From: Methanosarcinales archaeon
GTDB taxonomy: Archaea > Halobacteriota > Methanosarcinia > Methanosarcinales > Methanogasteraceae
Assembly (NCBI GenBank): GCA_030606635.1
Contig: JAUWGA010000062.1
Span: 1 to 9,644, forward strand
Reading direction: 5' to 3'
Length of the DNA stretch: 9,644 nucleotides
Positions 1 to 6,790 of the stretch are shown here, in pieces. The notes beneath the pieces were generated by a model. That model had not been told where the DNA came from. It saw only the letters and a program-made list of their open reading frames with translations, and searched no databases. A program made the position numbers and the translations under genes. Position 1 is the first letter of the stretch, and each line of letters begins with the position of its first letter.

Positions 1-2995
1 CCGGTGCTTTCGTTGCGGTCACGGCAGGTGCCGGGGTTCCGAACCATCCTGGCGGATATGTGCCTTCGCCGCCGCTGCCTCCGGAGGGAGTTGGCGTTGC
101 TACCCCCGTGCCTGCAAGCATGAATGTGCTGCATTCGGTCACATTAACCCAGACATAGTCTGCGGTCGTGTTCCTGCCATTTGCGATGCAGTAGGATGGA
201 TTGCCTTTAACCAGTTTCACCCAGCCGGTACCGTTTACGAACTTGTAAATGTAAAGCGTGTTCTCATCGATGTTCCCGAGTTGTGACTCGTTGTACTCGA
301 TCCTGATATGCACGTAGCCGCCCATGGCATTAAGCGCTACCTCGATACTCCCGTTTACTGTGACGTTGGCGCCCTTGATAGGTTCGGAGTCTGTGCCAAG
401 ACCTGTCCTGTTTCCGATGTCTTCTGTTCCGTTGATCGGGTCACCGATCTCCTCGATTGTGATCGTGCCGTTGACCGATCTGTTGTTGAGCGTGACGATC
501 GCTGTCGAGTTGCCTGATGTGGCGTTACCGGTTCCGTTGGCGACGTTTTCTGTTTCAGGAGGTGAGTTTACCGTGATCCATACACTGTCGGTCGCGTTGC
601 TCGATATGCTACCGTTTACCGCGTATAGCTCGGTGCGCCCTGCATGACGTGCTGTGAAGTTCACAACAGAGCCAGTCGTCGCGTTGAGCGTCCCGACGCC
701 TGATGGGGTGGTGTACCATGCGAATGTTAGGTTTGACGGATCTATCGGGTCATCGTTATGATAAAATCCAGTGGCATTGAAATTCATGGACTCGCTGACG
801 TTCATCGTCCATGAGTCCGGCGTCACATTGATGCGCTGAAGCCCTGATAACGGCAGCGTCCTTGCAGTATCGTTCTCCCATGTCTGGTTGATGTTTCCTT
901 TGTCATCGACCGTGTGCGTGCCGATCGTGTAGTTGGTGTCGGGATCGAGTCCGGTTGCGGTGTAGTTGCCGGCACCCTCTGAAACGTTTGTCTTGAAGGT
1001 TCCGTCGAGGTAGATCATCACCTTTGTGAAGTCAGCATCCTTTGGATCTGTCCATGTCCAGCGGATGCAGCTCTGTTCAGTCCGATTGTCAAGACCTGTT
1101 ATGCTTGCAGGCGGCGTGTCATCGACGATATGCATGGTTGCGTCAATTGTTGTCTTGTTGTTGTAATGAGTCGTGTTGTAGAACCGGATTGAGAAGTTAA
1201 ACGTCCCTTCCGCGGATTCGGTTCTGCTGAAGTTCGCGTTTCCGTCTGTTGTGGGCTGATTCTCGATGATGCTTCCATCTCTTATCAGATCGGCTTTGCC
1301 TATGAACGTCTCACTATAGTTACCCTCCGCACTGCCATTTATCCAGAATGTGGTGTTGGGATTGACGGATTGGGGGGCTACCGGATCAGAAGTGATGATG
1401 ATCGCTCTCCTGGTGATGTTGATGTTAAACGTCTCGCTGTCGTTTGTTGTGGATGCGGTTGTCGTGGTCGCATCCACCTTGACCGTGATCTTCTGCACTG
1501 TCGAGTTTTGGCGTGTCTGGTTGCACCATTCTGTCGCGTCCTTGTTAACGGTTCCAAATGCGCATCCCTCGACCCATGAGACGTTGTAGGTCACGTTCAC
1601 GTCGTCTGCATTTGCATTGGTTACCCGGACCGAGTGGTTCACGTTGAAGTTTATTCCCCAGTCTCTGGTTATGTCATTGACGTTGTCGAGAGCTAAAGCC
1701 GGTCCGACGACCGTGGTCATGATGTAGCCAGTCTCTGCAACCTCGCTTCCTGAGTCGGTAGATGTGACATTCACAGTGACGTTGTACGTTCCTGCACTTG
1801 CATCTGTGACGTTTAGCGTGACGTTTTGTGAAGCGCCGATGGCAAGATCCGCTATCGTTGTCTTATTCAGCGCTGCAACATCAGCACCATTGTGATTGGT
1901 GACTGCAAGCGTGAATGTGCCTGCAAGAATTCCTGTGTTCGTGATGTTTAGCTCGTAGGTTGCATTGACGCCCAGTTCAGTTGTCTGGTTTTCCGGCTGT
2001 GAGATAGCGTCATCATAAGACCCTTTCTCTACCGAGTTGTTCTGGTGCGTGATGTTGTAGTTCGATGAGTTGTCATACATCTCAACCGTCACGTTGTACC
2101 AGCCGTCTGCTGCGCTTGCGTTCAGGTTGAAGCTCTCGTTCACAGTCCTGCTTGTCCCGCCGGTGGGGCTATCATTCGTGGTTGAGTTGATGACCGCGGT
2201 TCCAGTTCCTACCGTGACTGTGTAGTTCGCAGGATAGAGTTCGGTGTAGGTGAAGTTCACCCAGAACTGCTCGCCTCCTGGTATGCGAACCTGAGAGGCT
2301 GTACTTGGCGTATCAATCGTGACCTCGGGTGGTATGGTCTCTCCGGTCACATTCCAGACCCACGTCTGCATATCCGTGCCGTTTGCATTCTTCGCGAGCG
2401 CGGATACGTTATGCTCGCGTATGTCGTCTGCATGGAACGTGTAATTCGCTTCAGTCACGCGCTCGTTCACTGGCGTTTGTGGTGTATCGTCCAGATACCA
2501 TGTCACGTTCACGGTCTGATCCACAGAGACGTTGAATTTCGTCCATGTGCCGTAGGAGTCGTTCACTGGTGATTCCGGTGCGGAAGAAATTATGCTCGGT
2601 ATGGTCCGAATGTCGTAGACATAAGCAGAGCCAGAAGCACTGCTGCCGTCATCATCAAAGTATGCGCCCACGATGGCATAGTCGCCTGATATAGAGGTGG
2701 AAATGCCGAAACAGTCAGACGCTGCTCCGTCACTGGCTGTGATCTTTGCCTGCTCGCTCCATGATGTGCCGTTCCACTTGAAGATGTATGCAGAGCCCGA
2801 AGCACTGCCGTCGTCATCATCACTGTATGCGCCCACGATGGCATAGTCGCCTGATATGGAGACGGAATATCCGAACCAGTCATTCGCTGCTCCGTCACTG
2901 GCTGTGAGCTTTAGCTCAGCAGCACCGGCGCAAGCGGTTAGAACCAGCGTCAATAGCACTGAAATAAGTATAGATACAGGTATTCTTCTCTTCAT
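1..2995 (-). CDS. Large secreted surface protein with FG-GAP and Ig/Fn3-like repeats (C-terminus outside window)
   Basis: The frame is open without a stop from an ATG at 2995 to the window edge (998 codons); I checked it codon by codon. A ribosome binding site TAGGTGA sits 8-9 nt upstream. Residues 1-26 are a signal peptide: KRR, a hydrophobic core, then LTAC at 19-22, which fits a lipobox, or signal peptidase cleavage after AGAA. Residues about 31-128 hold two FG-GAP-like units (DWFGYSVSISGDYAIVGAY and a copy 55 residues on). Many beta-rich Ig/CARDB-like modules follow, then an Fn3-like module with TGLDPDTNYTIGTHTVDDKG, a style frequent in Methanosarcinales surface proteins. The last stretch resembles the pre-sorting-signal module (LYIYKFVNGTGWVKL), then a Thr/Pro/Gly linker. 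By hand count there are roughly 65 N-X-S/T sequons, so heavy N-glycosylation is expected. A PGF-CTERM-type sorting signal probably follows outside the window. Probable role: S-layer-associated or adhesive cell-surface protein; the ligand is unknown. Confidence 0.9.
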   Translation of the reverse strand, partial: MKRRIPVSILISVLLTLVLTACAGAAELKLTASDGAANDWFGYSVSISGDYAIVGAYSDDDDGSASGSAYIFKWNGTSWSEQAKITASDGAASDCFGISTSISGDYAIVGAYFDDDGSSASGSAYVYDIRTIPSIISSAPESPVNDSYGTWTKFNVSVDQTVNVTWYLDDTPQTPVNERVTEANYTFHADDIREHNVSALAKNANGTDMQTWVWNVTGETIPPEVTIDTPSTASQVRIPGGEQFWVNFTYTELYPANYTVTVGTGTAVINSTTNDSPTGGTSRTVNESFNLNASAADGWYNVTVEMYDNSSNYNITHQNNSVEKGSYDDAISQPENQTTELGVNATYELNITNTGILAGTFTLAVTNHNGADVAALNKTTIADLAIGASQNVTLNVTDASAGTYNVTVNVTSTDSGSEVAETGYIMTTVVGPALALDNVNDITRDWGINFNVNHSVRVTNANADDVNVTYNVSWVEGCAFGTVNKDATEWCNQTRQNSTVQKITVKVDATTTTASTTNDSETFNINITRRAIIITSDPVAPQSVNPNTTFWINGSAEGNYSETFIGKADLIRDGSIIENQPTTDGNANFSRTESAEGTFNFSIRFYNTTHYNNKTTIDATMHIVDDTPPASITGLDNRTEQSCIRWTWTDPKDADFTKVMIYLDGTFKTNVSEGAGNYTATGLDPDTNYTIGTHTVDDKGNINQTWENDTARTLPLSGLQRINVTPDSWTMNVSESMNFNATGFYHNDDPIDPSNLTFAWYTTPSGVGTLNATTGSVVNFTARHAGRTELYAVNGSISSNATDSVWITVNSPPETENVANGTGNATSGNSTAIVTLNNRSVNGTITIEEIGDPINGTEDIGNRTGLGTDSEPIKGANVTVNGSIEVALNAMGGYVHIRIEYNESQLGNIDENTLYIYKFVNGTGWVKLVKGNPSYCIANGRNTTADYVWVNVTECSTFMLAGTGVATPTPSGGSGGEGTYPPGWFGTPAPAVTATKAP
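2626..2907 (-). repeat. Two-copy tandem repeat, 165-bp period, encoding FG-GAP units
   Basis: Copies at 2626-2742 and 2791-2907 are offset by exactly 165 bp (55 codons), so the reading frame is kept. A 32-bp core (2661-2692 and 2826-2857) is identical at DNA level, indicating recent duplication or gene conversion. Each copy encodes the beta-propeller-blade-like segment SGDYAIVGAY preceded by ASDGAA. A complete FG-GAP propeller needs about seven blades, so two copies are either a reduced domain or the remains of a longer array. Confidence 0.85.
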
Positions 2996-3405
2996 TTTTC
3001 GTTTCACCTATTCCGGATTTCGAGGTTTTTGGAATTATCTATAGTGACTGTTCCATAAATAGCCGTAAAAATGGTCAAGACCGCCATGCTGCGCCATCAC
3101 CCCCGGCTGCCTCTGCGGGCGTTCATCGCACCCTGCCCCCCAGTTTGCAGTCGGGCTGTCTGCTACGGTGCAGACTGGCGGCGCAAGCATGCTGCTGCGA
3201 AGAGCGTCGGAGGTATCATCTATAGTATTTACAATCAGTCGGTCCTGCGTGATGTTGTGTCTGGATTTCATGAGTTAATCCCTTGCCTCGTTTTCTCGGG
3301 CAGGAGGGTTTCACCCACAATTCTTCGATCGACCACACCCGCCCCGGTTTGAGTCTATTAGGGTTCGAAACGATGATAAAGATTTCGGCTGCCCGGTGGG
3401 ACTTC
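2996..3405. other. 410-bp intergenic region with a GC-rich segment between 9-bp direct repeats
   Basis: No convincing gene is visible: short frames on both strands lack family resemblance and good starts. Nearest the surface gene is its promoter. The 9-mer ATCTATAGT occurs at 3037-3045 and 3218-3226. The 172 bp between them are GC-rich and contain an imperfect inverted repeat (CCAGTTTGCA at about 3150 against TGCAGACTGG at about 3169-3178) and the palindrome AGCATGCT at about 3186-3193. It could be a small non-autonomous element or a structured RNA. From 3227 to 3405 I see nothing recognisable. Confidence 0.35.
3003..3045 (-). promoter_or_regulatory. Promoter and ribosome binding site of the surface-protein gene
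   Basis: Read on the minus strand, a TATA-like CTATAGATAA lies at about 3035-3044 and the ribosome binding site TAGGTGA at 3003-3009, followed by ATG at 2995. The TATA to start distance (about 40-48 bp) predicts a leader of about 20 nt. The TATA assignment is by eye. Confidence 0.4.
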
Positions 3406-4224
3406 TCAATCTCTCCCGGAGTCAGTCGGGATCGGGGGAGTTTTGAGCATATCCACAATAGGGCGATTCCCTGTCTTCGTTATCCTCGTCCCGGGTTCTT
3501 CGCCAGACAAGAATCCCGCGATCATGCCCGGCTTTACCGCACTGAATATATACGAATCGATATCGATCCCGAGCAGTTCACGAACCTTGCCAAGCATCCC
3601 GCCGGTCACATCGGTGCCCTCTGAGCCATGGATATGGGATCGCACCGCCTCAAACGTCCCTGGCGTGATCTCCGGAACCACCCTGCCATCTGCGATCACG
3701 CCATCGACCGCTGTCCCGAATCCGATGCGCACCGCCCCAAACTGCGTTGCAAGGTACGGCACGACCTGGTCGCCTGATATGATCGATGCTCCAAGCGTCC
3801 TGTCCATCACCACATCGCCATGCAGCACAGGCACGATGCCGCGGGCAAGCATCAGCGCGATCGGAGCGGTGTGCATCTCGCTGATGCGTGCGGCATCTGC
3901 CACGGTGGAGCCGAACGGATGCACAGGCGCTGCCGGGACGTTATTTTCGATCAATGCATCGACAACAAGTTCATTTAGCAATGTTACGGATCGGTGGATC
4001 TCGATTATCCCGGAATTGGTGAATCCGTCCGGCGAATCGTGCTTTTTTGCCTGCGGATGCCCGAACGAACCTGCGCCGTGAATCAGGATCAGCGGGTTGT
4101 CTGCTGACGGGTGGTACGACGCGATCTCTGCGGCGCACCTCTCGATTGCGGATGGTTTCGGTGTCGGGGTGTCGGTCTTCTCTGTGAGGACGCTACCTCC
4201 GATCTTGAGGATGGTGGGTGGCAT
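3406..4224 (-). CDS. Isopentenyl phosphate kinase
   Basis: A 272-residue member of the amino acid kinase fold, the usual length for archaeal isopentenyl phosphate kinase. It phosphorylates isopentenyl phosphate with ATP to isopentenyl diphosphate, the last step of the archaeal mevalonate pathway that feeds ether lipids; cytosolic. Visible motifs: N-terminal nucleotide loop ILKIGGSVLTEK (residues 5-16, with Lys7), GAGSFGH (50-56) whose His56 corresponds to the catalytic histidine that separates this family from other kinases of the fold, ISGDQVVPYLA (149-159), and DVTGGM (205-210) near the ATP site. The ATG at 4224 is chosen because the first beta strand starts four residues later. No strong Shine-Dalgarno precedes it, but an AT-rich TTCAATTAT about 27-34 bp upstream would fit leaderless transcription. 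It ends with TGA. No other mevalonate-pathway gene is adjacent in the window. All key residues are present, so it is probably functional. Confidence 0.95.
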   Translation of the reverse strand: MPPTILKIGGSVLTEKTDTPTPKPSAIERCAAEIASYHPSADNPLILIHGAGSFGHPQAKKHDSPDGFTNSGIIEIHRSVTLLNELVVDALIENNVPAAPVHPFGSTVADAARISEMHTAPIALMLARGIVPVLHGDVVMDRTLGASIISGDQVVPYLATQFGAVRIGFGTAVDGVIADGRVVPEITPGTFEAVRSHIHGSEGTDVTGGMLGKVRELLGIDIDSYIFSAVKPGMIAGFLSGEEPGTRITKTGNRPIVDMLKTPPIPTDSGRD

Positions 4225-4357
4225 TGGTGATGATATACTGTAGTGTGCGGATAATTGAAGTTTTGTATGCTTGCTTGGTGGTGTGTTTGCCTGTGTGAGA
4301 TGTTGTGATGTAACCTGATCTTCGGATCGTTTTTGGTCCTGGTGTTTTTGGTGGATG

Positions 4358-4434
4358 GGGGCAACCCCTTGATTTCAACTGGAGACCGGATTTCTGGTGA
4401 GGTGCAACATTTTTAACACAAATGTTGTTGCCCC
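4358..4434. other. Nested inverted repeats (potential hairpin)
   Basis: CAACATTT at 4405-4412 pairs perfectly with AAATGTTG at 4420-4427 around a 7-nt loop. An outer pair, GGGGCAAC at 4358-4365 and GTTGCCCC at 4427-4434, is also perfect; it overlaps the inner stem by one base. The structure lies between and partly within the two 29-bp repeats. It may be a structured RNA, an operator, or the remains of an element end. Confidence 0.45.
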
Positions 4435-4462
4435 AACCCCTTGGTTTCAATTGGAGGTCGGA
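4362..4462. repeat. Two imperfect 29-bp direct repeats, 72-bp period, separated by 43 bp
   Basis: Copies at 4362-4390 and 4434-4462 match at 25 of 29 positions (each begins CAACCCCTTG and ends CGGA); similarity stops at both edges. Repeat and spacer lengths are CRISPR-like, and on the minus strand the second copy contains AATTGAAAC, like many archaeal CRISPR repeat ends. However, there are only two diverged copies, the similarity runs past that end, and no cas gene is visible. It could be a decayed array, or the boundary repeats of a small element. The 43-bp interval is a hairpin rather than a random spacer, which argues against a true array. Confidence 0.5.
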
Positions 4463-4516
4463 GTTGAATGTTTGGCGGCACGCTGGTATTTCGCGGTCCA
4501 GCCGGTCGTGCATCTT

Positions 4517-4675
4517 CTACTCAAACGCAAATTTGAAGCGTTTGCCAGGATCGCTAAATCTGACCTCCGCTGCATCGAAATGTTCGGGATCGAAGTCCTC
4601 GCCAAGCCAGTCCAGCAGTTCTTCATATTCCTCATTGTCCGGATCTTCCAATGCTTCCAAGATGTCAACATAGCC
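4517..4675 (-). pseudogene. C-terminal remnant of a pRiA4b ORF-3-like protein
   Basis: The minus strand encodes 52 residues ending in TAG: GYVDILEALEDPDNEEYEEL, then LLDWLGEDFDPEHFDAAEV and a basic tail. The order Gly-Tyr, acidic DPD-x-EEYEELLDWLG, FDPE-x-FD is the characteristic C-terminus of the plasmid pRiA4b ORF-3-like family, found on plasmids and mobile elements. The full family is much longer. Here the codon before Gly1 is an in-frame TAG, there is no in-frame start codon, and nothing upstream resembles the rest of the family. I read it as the surviving 3' end of a gene truncated by rearrangement next to the neighbouring defence-like genes. The family call rests on memory of the motif, without a search. 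Confidence 0.7.
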
Positions 4676-4736
4676 CTATGATATTGACCAATTCACCCAT
4701 AGAAAGCGGTCATTGCCGCAGGGCACGCATGATTGA

Positions 4737-5393
4737 TTAACTGTAGATATGAGTAAGCCAAACGCATAATTCCTTAAACAACGCACTGTCCATATCAATC
4801 AGTTGATCTTCAACAGCACGATAAAGTCCATGCCCGGGTTGTTTCTGCCAAGCCATCCAAGTTGCAACCTCTGCCTTGCTAAAATGTATCAGTTTGAACT
4901 TGGTCTGCGGCAATGTAGCCACCACAGTCTCAGCATGTGCAAAAAGTTTATGTTCGTCTTGGTGGACGCAACTCTTTATCCAGTCTTCCAACATGCCTTC
5001 ATCGCGGTTATTTGGCATCACCCACAGACCAAAATCTGCCAAGCCGTCATCGTGTTGAAAAAGAATACCTCCTGCCGGATTGGGTATCAAAGTAAACCCA
5101 CACCGCGCCACGGTTTCTGTAACCCTATCAATTGCACGCTGGTATCCACCACCATTGTCTTCACTGTCGGCATCTACAACAACAGCAAGGCGTGTGATCT
5201 ATGCATCACCCAGTTGATTTAGCAGATCAGGGAGCAGATTAAACACACCCTCTTTGCCATTATGAAACCTCCCACTATCTCTCGGCAATGCAACTCTCAC
5301 ATTGGCATCCAGTCCCAAAGTTTTACAAACTTCCTTAAAGAAACTTTGATCACTTTCACCTTCGACCAGTAGGATATGCTCGGCCATTGCCAT
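4737..5393 (-). pseudogene. TOPRIM-fold DUF3226 protein interrupted by an in-frame TAG at codon 65
   Basis: From ATG 5393 the frame runs 218 codons to TAA at 4737-4739, with one internal TAG at 5199-5201 (codon 65). Both halves are in the same frame and together match the DUF3226/TOPRIM layout: HILLVEGESD with catalytic-type Glu11, then after the TAG LAVVVDADSE with Asp74-x-Asp76, FGLWVMPNNRDEGMLEDWI, and a C-terminal KAEVATWMAWQKQPG segment typical of the family. TOPRIM proteins of this sort are the nuclease or effector partners of OLD-like ATPases. The start overlaps the ATPase stop as TGATG, so translation is coupled; ATG 5387 and GTG 5396 are alternatives. The TAG lies in a poorly conserved linker, one base from CAG, AAG or GAG. 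It is either a disabling mutation, a sequence error, or pyrrolysine readthrough. If terminated, the 64-residue product lacks the DxD motif. Confidence 0.8.
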
Positions 5394-6562
5394 CACCGCA
5401 CTTCCACATCAGCTTGAGTAATGTTGTAAAGTGCGTCCTCATCAAAGACAGTCGCAATCACTTTGCCTCGATTGCTTTCCTTAACGCTTCGGCCAACCCG
5501 GAACAACACCCCTTCGACATCTTGACGAGCGATAGCCGCTTTGGCGAAACTCTCGATACAGTCCCAGCTATGAGTTGTGGCAAATACTTGAATATCCAGT
5601 CTCTGTGCCATCTCGAACAACAGTTCCCACACCTTTTCCTGAACGCTGAAATGGAGTCCGTTTTCAAACTCATCGATCAGCAAGAACCCGCCTTTTGCCG
5701 GAAAAACTTTCAGCACTAATTGCAACACCCGCAACATACCATCCCCCAAACTATTGAGTGGCACCGGATGCGGTGAATCCGACATTCTTACCTTGGCAAA
5801 ACGACGAAACCTCTGGCGCAGATATCTATTGTCCTCGTCGTTGCGGACAAAAGTCAGGTTCTCGAACTCCGGCGTAATAATCCGCAAAGCATCCCTAACC
5901 ACTTCTTCATGTTCAGTGAAGACAATCTTGTCCCATTCATCAGCCAGATCATCGATTGAAATAAACTGTGTTGGAATCACGCTGCAAGGCAATGTTCCAG
6001 GAATCTTCATAGAGGAATATCTTAAAGGGGGACTTCTGCGCCTATCTATCTGGATTGGTGGAAATGAACGCGCCCCCTTGGTTACAAAAAGCGCATGACT
6101 TATCGCCTCTGATGATGTGTCATCGCTCGAAGGATTTGGAATCCGGTTCAAACGAGTTTTTGTTCCCATGATTTCCCCCAATTCGTTTTTTACAGGATCT
6201 TCTTCCTCAATGAGAAATCCATGCTCTATTCGCAACGCATCATCACCTGACGCTAATTCACCAATACTAATCGCAAGTGCTTCGTCTTGAGGGAATTGCC
6301 TACCGAAAAAGAAATCCTCGAAAGGAAGTTGTATATCGGATTCGATTTGTTCGTTTTCCTTCAGACGATATGTCTCATCATGACCTGCGGCGATTTGTTC
6401 CAGCAATACGCGCTGAGCATTTCCGGCATAGATACGCAGCGCCTCCAACACGGAACTCTTTCCCGAGTTGTTCTTTCCGACGATTAAGTTGACTCTCCTA
6501 AGCTTGGAGACCTTGAAGTCTTCCAATATCCTGAAGTTCTTGATTTCCAATGAGTTAAGCAT
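5393..6562 (-). CDS. OLD-like AAA ATPase (SMC/ABC-type), defence-associated
   Basis: An intact 389-residue ATPase of the AAA_15/AAA_21 type. It opens with LEIKNFRILEDFKV, followed by Walker A GKNNSGKS (29-36). The ABC signature-like LNSLGDGMLR is at 269-278, Walker B GGFLLIDEFENGLH at 291-304 with the catalytic-type Glu in the DE pair, and the switch histidine in ATTHSWD (328-334). There is no fused TOPRIM domain; that is supplied by the overlapping next gene. This split arrangement resembles PARIS (AriA/AriB) and other two-gene OLD relatives, in which the ATPase senses infection and controls a TOPRIM effector. Its ribosome binding site, GGAGGT 6 nt before ATG 6562, is strong. Base composition looks lower in GC than the kinase and radical SAM genes, and the flanking gene remnants suggest lateral acquisition. 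Antiviral activity is inference; ATPase function is secure. Confidence 0.93.
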   Translation of the reverse strand: MLNSLEIKNFRILEDFKVSKLRRVNLIVGKNNSGKSSVLEALRIYAGNAQRVLLEQIAAGHDETYRLKENEQIESDIQLPFEDFFFGRQFPQDEALAISIGELASGDDALRIEHGFLIEEEDPVKNELGEIMGTKTRLNRIPNPSSDDTSSEAISHALFVTKGARSFPPIQIDRRRSPPLRYSSMKIPGTLPCSVIPTQFISIDDLADEWDKIVFTEHEEVVRDALRIITPEFENLTFVRNDEDNRYLRQRFRRFAKVRMSDSPHPVPLNSLGDGMLRVLQLVLKVFPAKGGFLLIDEFENGLHFSVQEKVWELLFEMAQRLDIQVFATTHSWDCIESFAKAAIARQDVEGVLFRVGRSVKESNRGKVIATVFDEDALYNITQADVEVR

Positions 6563-6570
6563 CGTGTTAC

Positions 6571-6576
6571 CTCCAA
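6571..6576 (-). promoter_or_regulatory. Strong Shine-Dalgarno of the ATPase gene
   Basis: TTGGAGGTAACACGATG on the minus strand places a strong ribosome binding site about 6 nt from the ATPase start at 6562 and settles that start. It begins immediately after the TAATAA double stop of the upstream remnant. Confidence 0.75.
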
Positions 6577-6579
6577 TTA

Positions 6580-6681
6580 TTAGCTATTCCAGTCCCATGA
6601 GCTGCCGATGATTGCTTTCCCATTATCCAGCGGATTCCTAAACTTCGCATAATTCACCTTCGTCTTAGTAGGGTCTTGGGT
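6580..6681 (-). pseudogene. 3' remnant of an unidentified gene upstream of the ATPase
   Basis: The minus strand reads 33 sense codons between two TAA stops, ending NPLDNGKAIIGSSWDWNS and followed by a double stop TAATAA (6577-6582). Eight bases further is the strong ATPase ribosome binding site. The protein-like composition (two Trp, SSWDWN tail) and the operon-like spacing suggest the 3' end of a gene that once preceded the ATPase in the same transcript. There is no credible start; a GTG at about 6657 would give only 25 residues. I do not recognise the family. It could be coincidental intergenic reading. Confidence 0.35.
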
Positions 6682-6790
6682 TTAACAAGTATTAATACCC
6701 TTTTCTTCACAATAATAACCTCCACAGACGGTGGGTAACAAGACGGGAACTTTTTATGATTCTTTTAATTCAATCTCGTCTCCAAAACCA

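Larger units (their letters stand above)
4225..4516. other. 292-bp intergenic region upstream of the kinase, containing repeats
   Basis: Nothing here reads as a gene. Near the kinase start an AT-rich TTCAATTAT (minus strand, about 4250-4258) is a candidate TATA box for a leaderless transcript. At 4312-4323 is GATCTTCGGATC, a four-base stem closed by a TTCG loop and followed by T5; it is short and no plus-strand gene precedes it. From 4357 the repeat and hairpin cluster begins (annotated separately). Confidence 0.5.

Noticed and set aside
3035..3271. A 78-codon minus-strand frame and an overlapping 93-codon plus-strand frame in the intergenic region
   Set aside because: Neither has a ribosome binding site or recognisable family, and both exist because the GC-rich block lacks stops.
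3355..3372. GGGTTCGAAAC, resembling a tRNA T-arm
   Set aside because: No matching 5-bp T stem, acceptor stem or anticodon arm can be built around it on either strand.
3443..4081. A 212-codon plus-strand frame opposite the isopentenyl phosphate kinase
   Set aside because: It is the antisense shadow of a gene with intact catalytic motifs.
4312..4328. GATC-TTCG-GATC followed by T5 as a rho-independent-like terminator
   Set aside because: The stem is only four pairs and no plus-strand gene ends upstream of it.
4362..4462. A genuine CRISPR array
   Set aside because: Only two diverged repeats, a hairpin in place of a spacer, and no cas genes or leader visible.
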